Shown: piece by piece, positions 22,899 through 36,006 of the stretch | Layout of the letters: every line of letters starts with the position of its first letter | How positions within the stretch are numbered: the first letter of the stretch is position 1 | From: Hippophae tibetana | Taxonomy: Eukaryota > Streptophyta > Magnoliopsida > Rosales > Elaeagnaceae | Direction: 5' to 3' | Assembly: GCA_037013495.1 (NCBI GenBank) | Contig: CM072801.1 | Span: 73,455,816-73,519,815 of the forward strand | Length of the DNA: 64,000 nucleotides | Made by a program: the position numbers and the translations under genes | Notes under the pieces: model-generated | What the model saw: the letters and a program-made list of their open reading frames with translations, nothing else | The model's database searches: none | What the model was told of the DNA's origin: nothing

Positions 22899-25800
22899 TG
22901 ACTCGTATATCGAAACGACTATTATAATATATCCAATCGAAACATGTTTCTATACATAAAAACACACTATAGCAGTAGTTTTTCTTTTATAATATTTTAA
23001 CCCAGATTCCAACGTTTACACTACCTATACATGTCTTAAAATTTGGTCGCACCCTATTACCATGTTTTCTATTCTTGTCTTTCGGATTCTAATTCCTTCA
23101 TCTTAACCATGTTTTGAAGCAATTCAACCTCGCTTATTCTTTGTGTTCCTAGGTACATATGTTGTCTGCGAAAAGGTTTTGCATTGTTTTGTATCATAGC
23201 CTTGGTTGATGAAAATGGTTTATCTATCTTTATTTTTCTATTGCTTGAAATTTAGATTTATAAAAATTTGTCCTTTGATTGTTTTCTGCTTTCTTAAGTA
23301 AGAAATCATGAAAAAAGAATTAAATTGTGTCCTTCAAGTGGAGTGTTTTCTTTCAATTTTGTTGTCATTATTTTCCCATTTGAATTTCATTTCGTAGCTT
23401 TCCTTAGTTTCCCGGTATTTTTTTCTCGTTATTTCATTTTTGTGTTCGACCTATCTGTGTTTTTGAAAAAAGAAAGAAAGTTACTGCAGTTCACAATATC
23501 AAAACAAAAAGAAGGTATGAATTGGGGTTAAAACTATAAACTGTCATAACTTTTGACTCGTATATCGAAACGACTATTATAATATATCAAATCGAAACAT
23601 GTTTCCATAAATAAAAAACACACTATAGTAGTAGTTTTTCTATTCTCATATTTTAACCCAGATTCCATCGTTTACACTACTTATAGACGTCTTAAAATTT
23701 GGTCGCACCCTCTTACCTTGTTTTTTATTCTTGTTTTTTCGGATTCCAATTCCTTCATCTTAACCATGTTTTAAGCAATTCAACCTTGCTTATTCTTTGT
23801 GTTCCTAGGTACATATGTTGTCCGCGAAAAGGATTTGCATTGTTTGGTATCATAGCCGTGGTTGTGGAAAATGGTTTATCTATATTTATTTATCTATTTT
23901 TTGAATTTTAGATTTATAAAAATTTGTCCTTTGATTGTTTTCTGTTTTCTTAAGTCAAAAATCAGAAAAAATAATTAAATTGTGTCCTTCAAGTCGAGTG
24001 TTTTCTTTCAATTTTGTTGTCATTCATTTCCTATTGGGATTTAATTTCGTGGCTTTCCTTAGTTTCACCGTATTTTTTTCTCGTTATTTCATTTTTTGTG
24101 TTCAACATATCTATGTTTTTGAAAAAAGAAAAAAAGTTACTGCAGTTCACAATTTCAAAACAAAGAGAAGTTATCAATTGGGGTGGAAATTGTAAACTGT
24201 CATAACTTTTGACTCGTATATCGAAACGACTATTATAATATATCCAATCGAAACATGTTTCTATACATAAAAACACACTATAGCAGTAGTTTTTCTTTTA
24301 TAATATTTTAACCCAGATTCCAACGTTTACACTACCTATACATGTCTTAAAATTTGGTCGCACCCTATTACCATGTTTTCTATTCTTGTTCTTTCGGATT
24401 CTAATTCCTTCATCTTAACCATGTTTTGAAGCAATTCAACCTCGCTTATTCTTTGTGTTCCTAGGTACATATGTTGTCTGCGAAAAGGTTTTGCATTGTT
24501 TTGTATCATAGCCTTGGTTGATGAAAATGGTTTATCTATCTTTATTTTTCTATTGCTTGAAATTTAGATTTATAAAAATTTGTCCTTTGATTGTTTTCTG
24601 CTTTCTTAAGTAAGAAATCACGAAAAAAGAATTAAATTGTGTCCTTCAAGTGGAGTGTTTTCTTTCAATTTTGTTGTCATTATTTTCCCATTTGAATTTC
24701 ATTTCGTAGCTTTCCTTAGTTTCCCGGTATTTTTTTCTCGTTATTTCATTTTTGTGTTCGACCTATCTGTGTTTTTGAAAAAAGAAAGAAAGTTACTGCA
24801 GTTCACAATATCAAAACATAAAGAAGTTATCAATTGGGGTGGAAACTGTAAACTGTCATAACTTTTGACTCGTATATCGAAACGACTATTATAATATATC
24901 AAATCGAAACATGTTTCCATAAATAAAAAACACACTATAGTAGTAGTTTTTCTATTCTCATATTTTAACCCAGATTCCATTGTTTACACTACTTATAGAC
25001 GTCTTAAAATTTGGTCGCACCCTCTTACCTTGTTTTTTATTCTTGTTTTTTCGGATTCCAATTCCTTCATCTTAACCATGTTTTAAGCAATTCAACCTTG
25101 CTTATTGTTTGTGTTCCTAGGTACATATGTTGTCCGCGAAAAGGATTTGCATTGTTTGGTATCATAGCCTTGGTTGTGGAAAATGGTTTATCTATATTTA
25201 TTTATCTATTTTTTGAATTTTAGACTTATAAAAATTTGTCCATTGATAGTTTTCTGCTTTCTTAAGTCAGAAATGAGAAAAAATAGTTAAATTGTGTCCT
25301 TCAAATCGAGTGTTTTCTTTCAATTTTGTTGTCATTCTTTTCCTATTTGGATTTCATTTCCTAGCTTTCCTTAGTTTCACCGTATTTTTTTCTCGTTATT
25401 TCATTTTTTGTGTTCAACATATCTATGTTTTTGAAAAAAGAAAAAAAGTTACTGCAGTTCACAATTTCAAAACAAAAAGAAGTTATCAATTTGGGTGGAA
25501 ACTTTAAACTGTCATAACTTTTGACTCGTATATGGAAACGACTATTATAATATATCCAATCGAAACATGTTTCTATACATAAAAACACACTATAGCAGTA
25601 GTTTTTCTATTATAATATTTTAACCGAGATTCCAACGTTTACACTACTTATACATGTCTTAAAATTTGGTCGCACCCTATTACCATGTTTTCTATTCTTG
25701 TTCTTTCGGATTCTAATTCCTTCATCTTAACCATGTTTTGAAGCAATTCAACCTTGCTTATTCTTTGTGTTCCTAGGTACATATGTTGTCTGCGAAAAGG

Positions 25801-26832
25801 TTTTGCATTGTTTTGTATCATAGCCTTGGTTGATGAAAATGGTTTATCTATCTTTATTTTTCTATTGCTTGAAATTTTGATTTATAAAAATTTGTCCTTT
25901 GATTGTTTTGTGCTTTCTTAAGTAAGAAATCACGAAAAAAGAATTAAATTGTGTCCTTCAAGTAGAGTGTTTTCTTTCAATTTTGTTGTCATTCTTTTCC
26001 CATTTGAATTTCATTTCGTAGCTTTCCTTAGTTTCCCGGTATTTTTTTCTCCTTATTTCATTTTTGTGTTCGACCTATCTGTGTTTTTGAAAAAAGAAAG
26101 AAAGTTACTGCAGTTCACAATATCAAAACATAAAGAAGTTATCAATTGGGGTGGAAACTGTAAACTGTCATAACTTTTGACTCGTATATCGAAACGACTA
26201 TTATAATATATCAAATCGAAACATGTTTCCATAAATAAAAAACACACTATAGTAGTAGTTTTTCTATTCTCATATTTTAACCCAGATTCCATCGTTTACA
26301 CTACTTATAGACGTCTTAAAATTTGGTCGCACCCTCTTACCTTGTTTTTTATTCTTGTTTTTTCGGATTCCCATTCCTTCATCTTAACCATGTTTTAAGC
26401 AATTCAACCTTGCTTATTCTTTGTGTTCCTAGGTACATATGTTGTCCGAGAAAAGGATTTGCATTGTTTGGTATCATAGCCGTGGTTGCTGAAAATGGTT
26501 TATCTATATTTATTTATCTATTTTTTGAATTTTAGATTTATAAAAATTTGTCCTTTGATTGTTTTCTGCTTTCTTAAGTCAAAAATCAGAAAAAATAATT
26601 AAATTGTGTCCTTCAAGTCGAGTGTTTTCTTTCAATTTTGTTGTCATTCATTTCCTATTGGGATTTAATTTCGTGGCTTTCCTTAGTTTCACCATATTTT
26701 TTTCTCGTTATTTCATTTTTGTGTTCAACCTATCTATGTTTTTGAAAAAAGAAAAAAGGTTACAGCAGTTCACAATTTCAAAACAAAAAGAAGTTATCAA
26801 TTGGGCTTCAAACTGTAAACTGTCATAACTTT
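22899..26832 (+). repeat. Dimeric higher-order repeat resumes, three B-A2 pairs
   Basis: Starts at 22899, 24210 and 25522 are B and those at 23554, 24866 and 26178 are A2, so the dimer step is 1,311-1,312 bp. The pair at 24210-25521 closely resembles that at 18965-20276, and 25522 onward resembles 20277 onward (shared TATGGAAACGAC, AACCGAGATTCC and GAAATTTTGATTT). This indicates a block-level repeat about 5.2 kb (8 monomers) apart. Confidence 0.8.
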
Positions 26833-29451
26833 TGACTCGTATATCGAAACGACTATAATAATATATCCAATCGAAACATGTTTCCATACATAAAAAACAC
26901 ACTATAGCAGTAGTTTTTCTATTCTCATATTTTAACCCAGATTCCAATGTTTACACTACATATAGATGTCTTAAAATTTGATCGCACCCTATTACCATGT
27001 TTTCTATTCTTGTTCTTTCGGATTCCAATTCTATCATCTTGACCATGTTTTAAGAAATTCAACCTTGCTTATTCTTTGTGTTCCTAGGTACATATGTTGT
27101 CCGCGAAAAGGTTTTGCATTGTTTTGTATCATAGCCTTGGTTGCTGAAAATGGTTTATCTATCCTTATTTTTCTATTGCTTGAATTTTAGATTTATAAAA
27201 ATTTGTCCTTTGATTGTTTTCTGCTTTCTTAAGTAAGAAATCACGAAAAAAGAATTTAATTGTGTCCTTCAAGTGGAGTGTTTTCTTTCAATTTTGTTGT
27301 CAATCTTTTCCCATTTGAATTTCATTTCGTAGCTTTCCTTAGTTTGCCGGTATTTTTTTCTCGTTATTTCATTTTTGTGTTCAACCTATCTATGTTTTTG
27401 AAAAAAGAAAAAAAGTTACTGCAGTTCACAATTTCAAAACAAAGAGAAGTTATCAATTGGGGTGGAAACTGTAAACTGTCATAACTTTTGACTCGTATAT
27501 CGAAACGACTATTATAATATATCCAATCGAAACATGTTTCTATACATAAAAACACACTATAGCAGTAGTTTTTCTTTTATAATATTTTAACCCAGATTCC
27601 AACGTTTACACTACTTATACATGTCTTAAAATTTGGTCGCACCCTATTACCATGTTTTCTATTCTTGTTCTTTCGGATTCTAATTCCTTCATCTTAACCA
27701 TGTTTTAAGCAATTCAACCTTTCTTATTCTTTGTATTCATAGGTACATATGTTGTCCGCGAAAAGGTTTTGCATTGTTTTGTATCATAGCCTTGGTTGCT
27801 GAAAATGGTTTATCTATCTTTATGTTTCTATTGCTTGAATTTTAGATTTATAAAAATTTGTCCTTTGATTGTTTTCTGCTTTCTTAAGTGAGAAATCACG
27901 AAAAGAGAATTAAATTGTGTCCTTCAAGTGGAGTGTTTTCTTTCTATTTTGTTGTCATTCTTTTCCTATTTGAATTTCATTTCGTAGCTTTCCTTAGTTT
28001 CACGGTATTTTTTTCTCGTTATTTCATTTTTGTGTTCGACCTATATGTGTTTTTGAAAAAAGAAAGAAAGTTACTGCAGTTCACAACATCAAAACATAAA
28101 GAAGTTATCAATTGGGGTGGAAACTGTAAACTGTCATAACTTTTGACTCGTATATCGAAACGACTATTATAATATATCAAATCGAAACATGTTTCCATAA
28201 ATAAAAAACACACTATAGTAGTAGTTTTTCTATTCTCATATTTTAACCCAGATTCCATCGTTTACACTACTTATAGACGTCTTAAAATTTGGTCGCACCC
28301 TCTTACCTTGTTTTTTATTCTTGTTTTTTCGGATTCCCATTCCTTCATCTTAACCATGTTTTAAGCAATTCAACCTTGCTCCTTCTTTGTGTTCCTAGGT
28401 ACATATGTTGTCCGAGAAAAGGATTTGCATTGTTTGGTATCATAGCCGTGGTTGCTGAAAATGGTTTATCTATATTTATTTATCTATTTTTTGAATTTTA
28501 GATTTATAAAAATTTGTCCTTTGATTGTTTTCTGCTTTCTTAAGTCAAAAATCAGAAAAAAGAATTAAATTGTGTCCTTCAAGTCGAGTGTTTTCTTTCA
28601 ATTTTGTTGTCTTTCTTTTCCTATTTGGATTTCATTTCGTAGCTTTCCTTAGTTTCACGGTATTTTTTTCTCATTATTTCATTTTTGTGTTCAACCTATC
28701 TATGTTTTTGAAAAAAAAAAAGTTACTACAGTTCACAATTTCAAAACAAAAAGAAGTTATCAATTGGGGTTGAAACTATAAACTGTCAGAACTTTTGACT
28801 CGTATATCGAAACAACTATTATAATATATCAAATCGAAACATGTTTCTATGCATAAAAACACACTATAGCCGTAGTTTTTCTATTCTCATATTTTAACCC
28901 AGATTCCATCGTTTACACTACTTATAGACGTCTTAAAATTTGGTCGCACCCTATTACCATGTTTTCTATTCTTGTTCTTTCGGATTCTAATTCCTTCATC
29001 TTAACCATGTTTTGAAGCAATTCAACCTTGCTTATTCTTTGTGTTCCTAGGTACATATGTTGTCTGCGAAAAGGTTTTGCATTGTTTTGTATCATAGCCT
29101 TGGTTGATGAAAATGGTTTATCTATCTTTATTTTTCTATTGCTTGAAATTTAGATTTATAAAAATTTGTCCTTTGATTGTTTTCTGCTTTCTTAAGTAAG
29201 AAATCACGAAAAAAGAATTAAATTGTGTCCTTCAAGTGGAGTGTTTTCTTTCAATTTTGTTGTCATTCTTTTCCCATTTGAATTTCATTTCGTAGCTTTC
29301 CTTAGTTTCCCGGTATTTTTTTCTCGTTATTTCATTTTTGTGTTCGACCTATCTGTGTTTTTGAAAAAAGAAAGAAAGTTACTGCAGTTCACAACATCAA
29401 AACATAAAGAAGTTATCAATTGGGGTGGAAACTGTAAACTGTCATAACTTT
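26178..29451 (+). repeat. 5-monomer repeat, copy 1 (patchy)
   Basis: Large parts match 29452-32726 at an offset of 3,274-3,275 bp. About 26250-27400 is near-identical, including GAAAAAAGGTTACAGCAG, GACTATAATAATATATCC and ATCATCTTGACC. About 27715-28040 (TTTGTATTCATAGG, AAGTGAGAAATCACG, CTTTCTATTTTG) and about 28510-29450 also match. The stretches between do not: the copy 1 monomer at 28144 has an A2 middle while its partner at 31418 has a B middle. Alternating matching and non-matching tracts suggest conversion after duplication. Confidence 0.75.
28711..28727 (+). repeat. Poly-A monomer variant, instance 3
   Basis: TTTTTG is followed by 11 A and GTTACTACAG, with TCTCATTATTTC upstream and GTCAGAACTTTTG downstream. 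It lies 20 monomers right of instance 2. The spacing from the start at 28144 to the next is only 652 bp because of the shortened run. Confidence 0.75.
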
Positions 29452-32400
29452 TGACTCGTATATCGAAACGACTATTATAATATATCAAATCGAAACATGT
29501 TTCCATAAATAAAAAACACACTATAGTAGTAGTTTTTCTATTCTCATATTTTAACCCAGATTCCATCGTTTACACTACTTATAGACGTCTTAAAATTTGG
29601 TCGCACCCTCTTACCTTGTTTTTTATTCTTGTTTTTTCGGATTCCCATTCCTTCATCTTAACCATGTTTTAAGCAATTCAACCTTGCTTATTCTTTGTGT
29701 TCCTAGGTACATATGTTGTCCGAGAAAAGGATTTGCATTGTTTGGTATCATAGCCGTGGTTGCTGAAAATGGTTTATCTATATTTATTTATCTATTTTTT
29801 GAATTTTAGATTTATAAAAATTTGTCCTTTGATTGTTTTCTGCTTTCTTAAGTCAAAAATCAGAAAAAATAATTAAATTGTGTCCTTCAAGTCGAGTGTT
29901 TTCTTTCAATTTTGTTGTCATTCATTTCCTATTGGGATTTAATTTCGTGGCTTTCCTTAGTTTCACCATATTTTTTTCTCGTTATTTCATTTTTGTGTTC
30001 AACCTATCTATGTTTTTGAAAAAAGAAAAAAGGTTACAGCAGTTCACAATTTCAAAACAAAAAGAAGTTATCAATTGGGCTTCAAACTGTAAACTGTCAT
30101 AACTTTTGACTCGTATATCGAAACGACTATAATAATATATCCAATCGAAACATGTTTCCATACATAAAAAACACACTATAGCAGTAGTTTTTCTATTCTC
30201 ATATTTTAACCCAGATTCCAATGTTTACACTACATATAGATGTCTTAAAATTTGATCGCACCCTATTACCATGTTTTCTATTCTTGTTCTTTCGGATTCC
30301 AATTCTATCATCTTGACCATGTTTTAAGAAATTCAACCTTGCTTATTCTTTGTGTTCCTAGGTACATATGTTGTCCGCGAAAAGGTTTTGCATTGTTTTG
30401 TATCATAGCCTTGGTTGCTGAAAATGGTTTATCTATCCTTATTTTTCTATTGCTTGAATTTTAGATTTATAAAAATTTGTCCTTTGATTGTTTTCTGCTT
30501 TCTTAAGTAAGAAATCACGAAAAAAGAATTTAATTGTGTCCTTCAAGTGGAGTGTTTTCTTTCAATTTTGTTGTCAATCTTTTCCCATTTGAATTTCATT
30601 TCGTAGCTTTCCTTAGTTTGCCGGTATTTTTTTCTCGTTATTTCATTTTTGTGTTCAACCTATCTATGTTTTTGAAAAAAGAAAGATGTTACTGCAGTTC
30701 ACAATTTCAAAACAAAAAGAAGTTATCAATTGTGGTTGACACTATAAACTGTCATAACTTTTGACTCGTATATCGAAACGACTATTATAATATATCAAAT
30801 CCAAACATGTTTCCATAAATAAAAAACACACTATAGTAGTAGTTTTTCTATTCTCATATTTTAACCCAGATTCCATCGTTTACACTACTTATAGACGTCT
30901 TAAAATTTGGTCGCACCCTATTACCTTGTATTCTATTCTTGTTCTTTCGAATTCCAATTCTATCATCTTAACCATGTTTTAAGCAATTCAACCTTTCTTA
31001 TTCTTTGTATTCATAGGTACATATGTTGTCCGCGAAAAGGTTTTGCATTGTTTTGTATCATAGCCTTGGTTGCTGAAAATGGTTTATCTATCTTTATGTT
31101 TCTATTGCTTGAATTTTAGATTTATAAAAATTTGTCCTTTGATTGTTTTCTGCTTTCTTAAGTGAGAAATCACGAAAAGAGAATTAAATTGTGTCCTTCA
31201 AGTGGAGTGTTTTCTTTCTATTTTGTTGTCATTCTTTTCCTATTTGAATTTCATTTCGTAGCTTTCCTTAGTTTCACGGTATTTTTTTCTCGTTATTTCA
31301 TTTTTGTGTTCAACCTATCTCTGTTTTTGAAAAAAGAAAGAAAGTTACTGCAGTTCACAATTTCAAAACAAAAAGAAGTTATCAATTGTGGTTGACACTG
31401 TAAACTGTCATAACTTTTGACTCGTATATCGAAACGACTATTATAATATATCAAATCGAAACATAATTCCATAAATAAAAAACACACTATAGTAGTAGTT
31501 TTTCTATTCTCATATTTTAACCCAGATTCCATCGTTTACACTACTTATACACATCTTAAAATTTGGTCGCACCCTATTACCATGTTTTCTATTCTTGTTC
31601 TTTCGGATTCTAATTCCTTCATCTTAACCACGTTTTGAAGCAATTCAACCTTGCTTATTCTTTCTGTTCCTAGGTACATATGTTGTCTGCGAAAAGGTTT
31701 TGCATTGTTTTGTATCATAGCCTTGGTTGATGAAAATGGTTTATCTATCTTTATTTTTCTATTGCTTGAAATTTAGATTTATAAAAATTTGTCCTTTGAT
31801 TGTTTTCTACTTTCTTAAGTCAAAAATCAGAAAAAAGAATTAAATTGTGTCCTTCAAGTCGAGTGTTTTCTTTCAATTTTGTTGTCTTTCTTTTCCTATT
31901 TGGATTTCATTTCGTAGCTTTCCTTAGTTTCACGGTATTTTTTTCTCATTATTTCATTTTTGTGTTCAACCTATCTATGTTTTTGAAAAAAAAAAAGTTA
32001 CTACAGTTCACAATTTCAAAACAAAAAGAAGTTATCAATTGGGGTTGAAACTATAAACTGTCAGAACTTTTGACTCGTATATCGAAACAACTATTATAAT
32101 ATATCAAATCGAAACATGTTTCTATGCATAAAAACACACTATAGCCGTAGTTTTTCTATTCTCATATTTTAACCCAGATTCCATCGTTTACACTACTTAT
32201 AGACGTCTTAAAATTTGGTCGCACCCTATTACCATGTTTTCTATTCTTGTTCTTTCGGATTCTAATTCCTTCATCTTAACCATGTTTTGAAGCAATTCAA
32301 CCTTGCTTATTCTTTGTGTTCCTAGGTACATATGTTGTCTGCGAAAAGGTTTTGCATTGTTTTGTATCATAGCCTTGGTTGATGAAAATGGTTTATCTAT

Positions 32401-32726
32401 CTTTATTTTTCTATTGCTTGAAATTTAGATTTATAAAAATTTGTCCTTTGATTGTTTTCTGCTTTCTTAAGTAAGAAATCACGAAAAAAGAATTAAATTG
32501 TGTCCTTCAAGTGGAGTGTTTTCTTTCAATTTTGTTGTCATTCTTTTCCCATTTGAATTTCATTTCGTAGCTTTCCTTAGTTTCCCGGCATTTTTTTCTC
32601 GTTATTTCATTTTTGTGTTCGACCTATCTGTGTTTTTGAAAAAAGAAAGAAAGTTACTGGAGTTCACAATATCAAAACATAAAGAAGTTATCAATTGGGG
32701 TGGAAACTGTAAACTGTCATAACTTT
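29452..32726 (+). repeat. 5-monomer repeat, copy 2 (patchy)
   Basis: This is the partner of 26178-29451. Its first four monomers also resemble 39287-41908 at an offset of 9,835 bp (15 monomers), so this block has at least three relatives in the window. It contains GAAACATAATTCC near 31458, a broken palindrome not seen in the relatives. Confidence 0.75.
31986..32002 (+). repeat. Poly-A monomer variant, instance 4
   Basis: It carries the same linked allele set as instance 3, five monomers away, and is part of copy 2 of the 5-monomer repeat. The downstream sequence through GAAACAACTATT and TCTATGCATAAAAAC also matches instances 1 and 3. Confidence 0.75.
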
Positions 32727-34038
32727 TGACTTGTATATCGAAACGACTATTATAATATATCAAATCGAAACATGTTTCCATAAATAAAAAACACACTATA
32801 GTAGTAGTTTTTCTATTCTCATATTTTAACCCAGATTCCAACGTTTACACTACTTATACATGTCTTAAAATTTGGTCGCACCCTATTACCATGTTTTCTA
32901 TTCTTGTTCTTTCGGATTCTAATTCTATCATCTTAACCATGTTTTAAGAAATTCAACCTTGCTTATTCTTTGTGTTCCTTGGTACATATGTTGTCTGCGA
33001 AAAGGTTTTGCATTGTTTTGTATCATAGCCTTGGTTGATGAAAATGGTTTATCTATCTTTATTTTTCTATTGCTTGAAATTTAGATTTATAAAAATTTGT
33101 CCTTTGAATGTTTTCTACTTTCTTAAGTAAGAAATCACGAAAAAAGAATTAAATTGTGTCCTTCAAGTGGAGTGTTTTCTTTCAATTTTGTTGTCATTCT
33201 TTTCCCATTTGAATTTCATTTCGTAGCTTTCCTTAGTTTCATGGTATTTTTTTCTCGTTATTTCATTTTTGTGTTCGACCTATCTATATTTTTGAAAAAA
33301 GAAAGAAAGTTACTGCAGTTCACAATTTTAAAACAAAAAGAAGTTATCAATTGGGGTTGACATGGTAAATTGTCATAACTTTTGACTCGTATATCGAAAC
33401 GACTATTATAATATATCAAATCGAAACAGGTTTCCATAAATAAAAAACACACTATAGTAGTAGTTTTTCTATTATCATATTTTAACCCAGATTCCATCGT
33501 TTACACTACTTATAGACTTCTTAAAATTTTGTCACACCCTCTTACCTTGTTTTTTATTCTTGTTTTTTTGGATTCCAATTCCTTCATCTTAACCATGTTT
33601 TAAGCAATTCAACCTTGCTTATTGTTTGTGTTCCTAGGTACATATGTTGTCCGCGAAAAGGATTTGCATTGTTTGGTATCATAGCCTTGGTTGTGGAAAA
33701 TGGTTTATCTATATTTATTTATCTATTTTTTGAATTTTAGACTTATTAAAATTTGTCCTTTGATTGTTTTCTGCTTTCTTAAGTCAGAAATCAGAAAAAA
33801 TAGTTAAATTGTGTCCTTCAAGTCGAGTGTTTTCTTTCAATTTTGTTGTCATTCTTTTCCTATTTGGATTTCATTTCGTAGCTTTCCTTAGTTTCACCGT
33901 ATTTTTTTCTCGTTATTTCATTTTTTGTGTTCAACATATCTATGTTTTTGAAAAAAGAAAAAAAGTTACTGCAGTTCACAATTTCAAAACAAAAAGAAGT
34001 TATCAATTGGGGTGGAAACTGTAAACTGTCATAACTTT
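32071..34038 (+). repeat. 3-monomer higher-order repeat (B-B-A2), copy 1
   Basis: Three monomers (32071, 32727, 33383) total 1,968 bp and recur at 34039-36006. The shared markers in order are GTTACTGGAGTTC in the first monomer, CCTTGGTACATATG with TTTCATGGTATTT and TGACATGGTAAATTG in the second, and GAAACAGGTTTCC with GACTTCTTAAAATTT in the third. Similar B/A2 material occurs near 13.7-17.7 kb. Confidence 0.85.
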
Positions 34039-36006
34039 TGACTCGTATATCGAAACGACTATTATAATATATCCAATCGAAACATGTTTCTATACATAAA
34101 AACACACTATAGCAGTAGTTTTTCTATTATAATATTTTAACCCAGATTCCAACGTTTACACTACTTATACATGTCTTAAAATTTGGTCGCACCCTATTAC
34201 CATGTTTTCTATTCTTGTTCTTTCGGATTCTAATTCCTTCATCTTAACCATGTTTTGAAGCAATTCAACCTTGCTTATTCTTTGTGTTCCTAGGTACATA
34301 TGTTGTCTGCGAAAAGGTTTTGCATTGTTTTGTATCATAGCCTTGGTTGATGAAAATGGTTTATCTATCTTTATTTTTCTATTGCTTGAAATTTAGATTT
34401 ATAAAAATTTGTCCTTTGATTGTTTTCTGCTTTCTTAAGTAAGAAATCACGAAAAAAGAATTAAATTGTGTCCTTCAAGTGGAGTGTTTTCTTTCAATTT
34501 TGTTGTCATTCTTTTCCCATTTGAATTTCATTTCGTAGCTTTCCTTAGTTTCCCGGTATTTTTTTCTCGTTATTTCATTTTTGTGTTCGACCTATCTGTG
34601 TTTTTGAAAAAAGAAAGAAAGTTACTGGAGTTCACAATATTAAAACATAAAGAAGTTATCAATTGGGGTGGAAACTGTAAACTGTCATAACTTTTGACTC
34701 GTATATCGAAACGACTATTATAATATATCAAATCGAAACATGTTTCCATAAATAAAAAACACACTATAGTAGTAGTTTTTCTATTCTCATATTTTAACCC
34801 AGATTCCAACGTTTACACTACTTATACATGTCTTAAAATTTGGTCGCACCCTATTACCATGTTTTCTATTCTTGTTCTTTCGGATTCTAATTCTATCATC
34901 TTAACCATGTTTTAAGAAATTCAACCTTGCTTATTCTTTGTGTTCCTTGGTACATATGTTGTCTGGGAAAAGGTTTTGCATTGTTTTGTATCATAGCCTT
35001 GGTTGATGAAAATGGTTTATCTATCTTTATTTTTCTATTGCTTGAAATTTAGATTTATAAAAATTTGTCCTTTGAATGTTTTCTACTTTCTTAAGTAAGA
35101 AATCACGAAAAAAGAATTAAATTGTGTCCTTCAAGTGGAGTGTTTTCTTTCAATTTTGTTGTCATTCTTTTCCCATTTGAATTTCATTTCGTAGCTTTCC
35201 TTAGTTTCATGGTATTTTTTTCTCGTTATTTCATTTTTGTGTTCGACCTATCTATATTTTTGAAAAAAGAAAGAAAGTTACTGCAGTTCACAATTTTAAA
35301 TCAAAAAGAAGTTATCAATTGGGGTTGACATGGTAAATTGTCATAACTTTTGACTCGTATATCGAAACGACTATTATAATATATCAAATCGAAACAGGTT
35401 TCCATAAATAAAAAACACACTATAGTAGTAGTTTTTCTATTATCATATTTTAACCCAGATTCCATCGTTTACACTACTTATAGACTTCTTAAAATTTGGT
35501 CGCACCCTCTTACCTTGTTTTTTATTCTTGTTTTTTCGGATTCCAATTCCTTCATCTTAACCATGTTTTAAGCAATTCAACCTTGCTTATTGTTTGTGTT
35601 CCTAGGTACATATGTTGTCCGCGAAAAGGATTTGCATTGTTTGGTATCATAGCCTTGGTTGTGGAAAATGGTTTATCTATATTTATTTATCTATTTTTTG
35701 AATTTTAGACTTATAAAAATTTGTCCTTTGATTGTTTTCTGCTTTCTTAAGTCAGAAATCAGAAAAAATAGTTAAATTGTGTCCTTCAAGTCGAGTGTTT
35801 TCTTTCAATTTTGTTGTCATTCTTTTCCTATTTGGATTTCATTTCGTAGCTTTCCTTAGTTTCACCGTATTTTTTTCTCGTTATTTCATTTTTTGTGTTC
35901 AACATATCTATGTTTTTGAAAAAAGAAAAAAAGTTACTGCAGTTCACAATTTCAAAACAAAGAGAAGTTATCAATTGGGGTGGAAACTGTAAACTGTCAT
36001 AACTTT
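34039..36006 (+). repeat. 3-monomer higher-order repeat (B-B-A2), copy 2
   Basis: It has the same 1,968-bp length and marker order as copy 1. Private changes seen are TCTGGGAAAAGG near 34963, AAATCAAAAAG near 35298 and GTCGCACCC instead of GTCACACCC in the third monomer. The next unit, from 36007, begins like a third copy but continues as a dimer. Confidence 0.85.
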
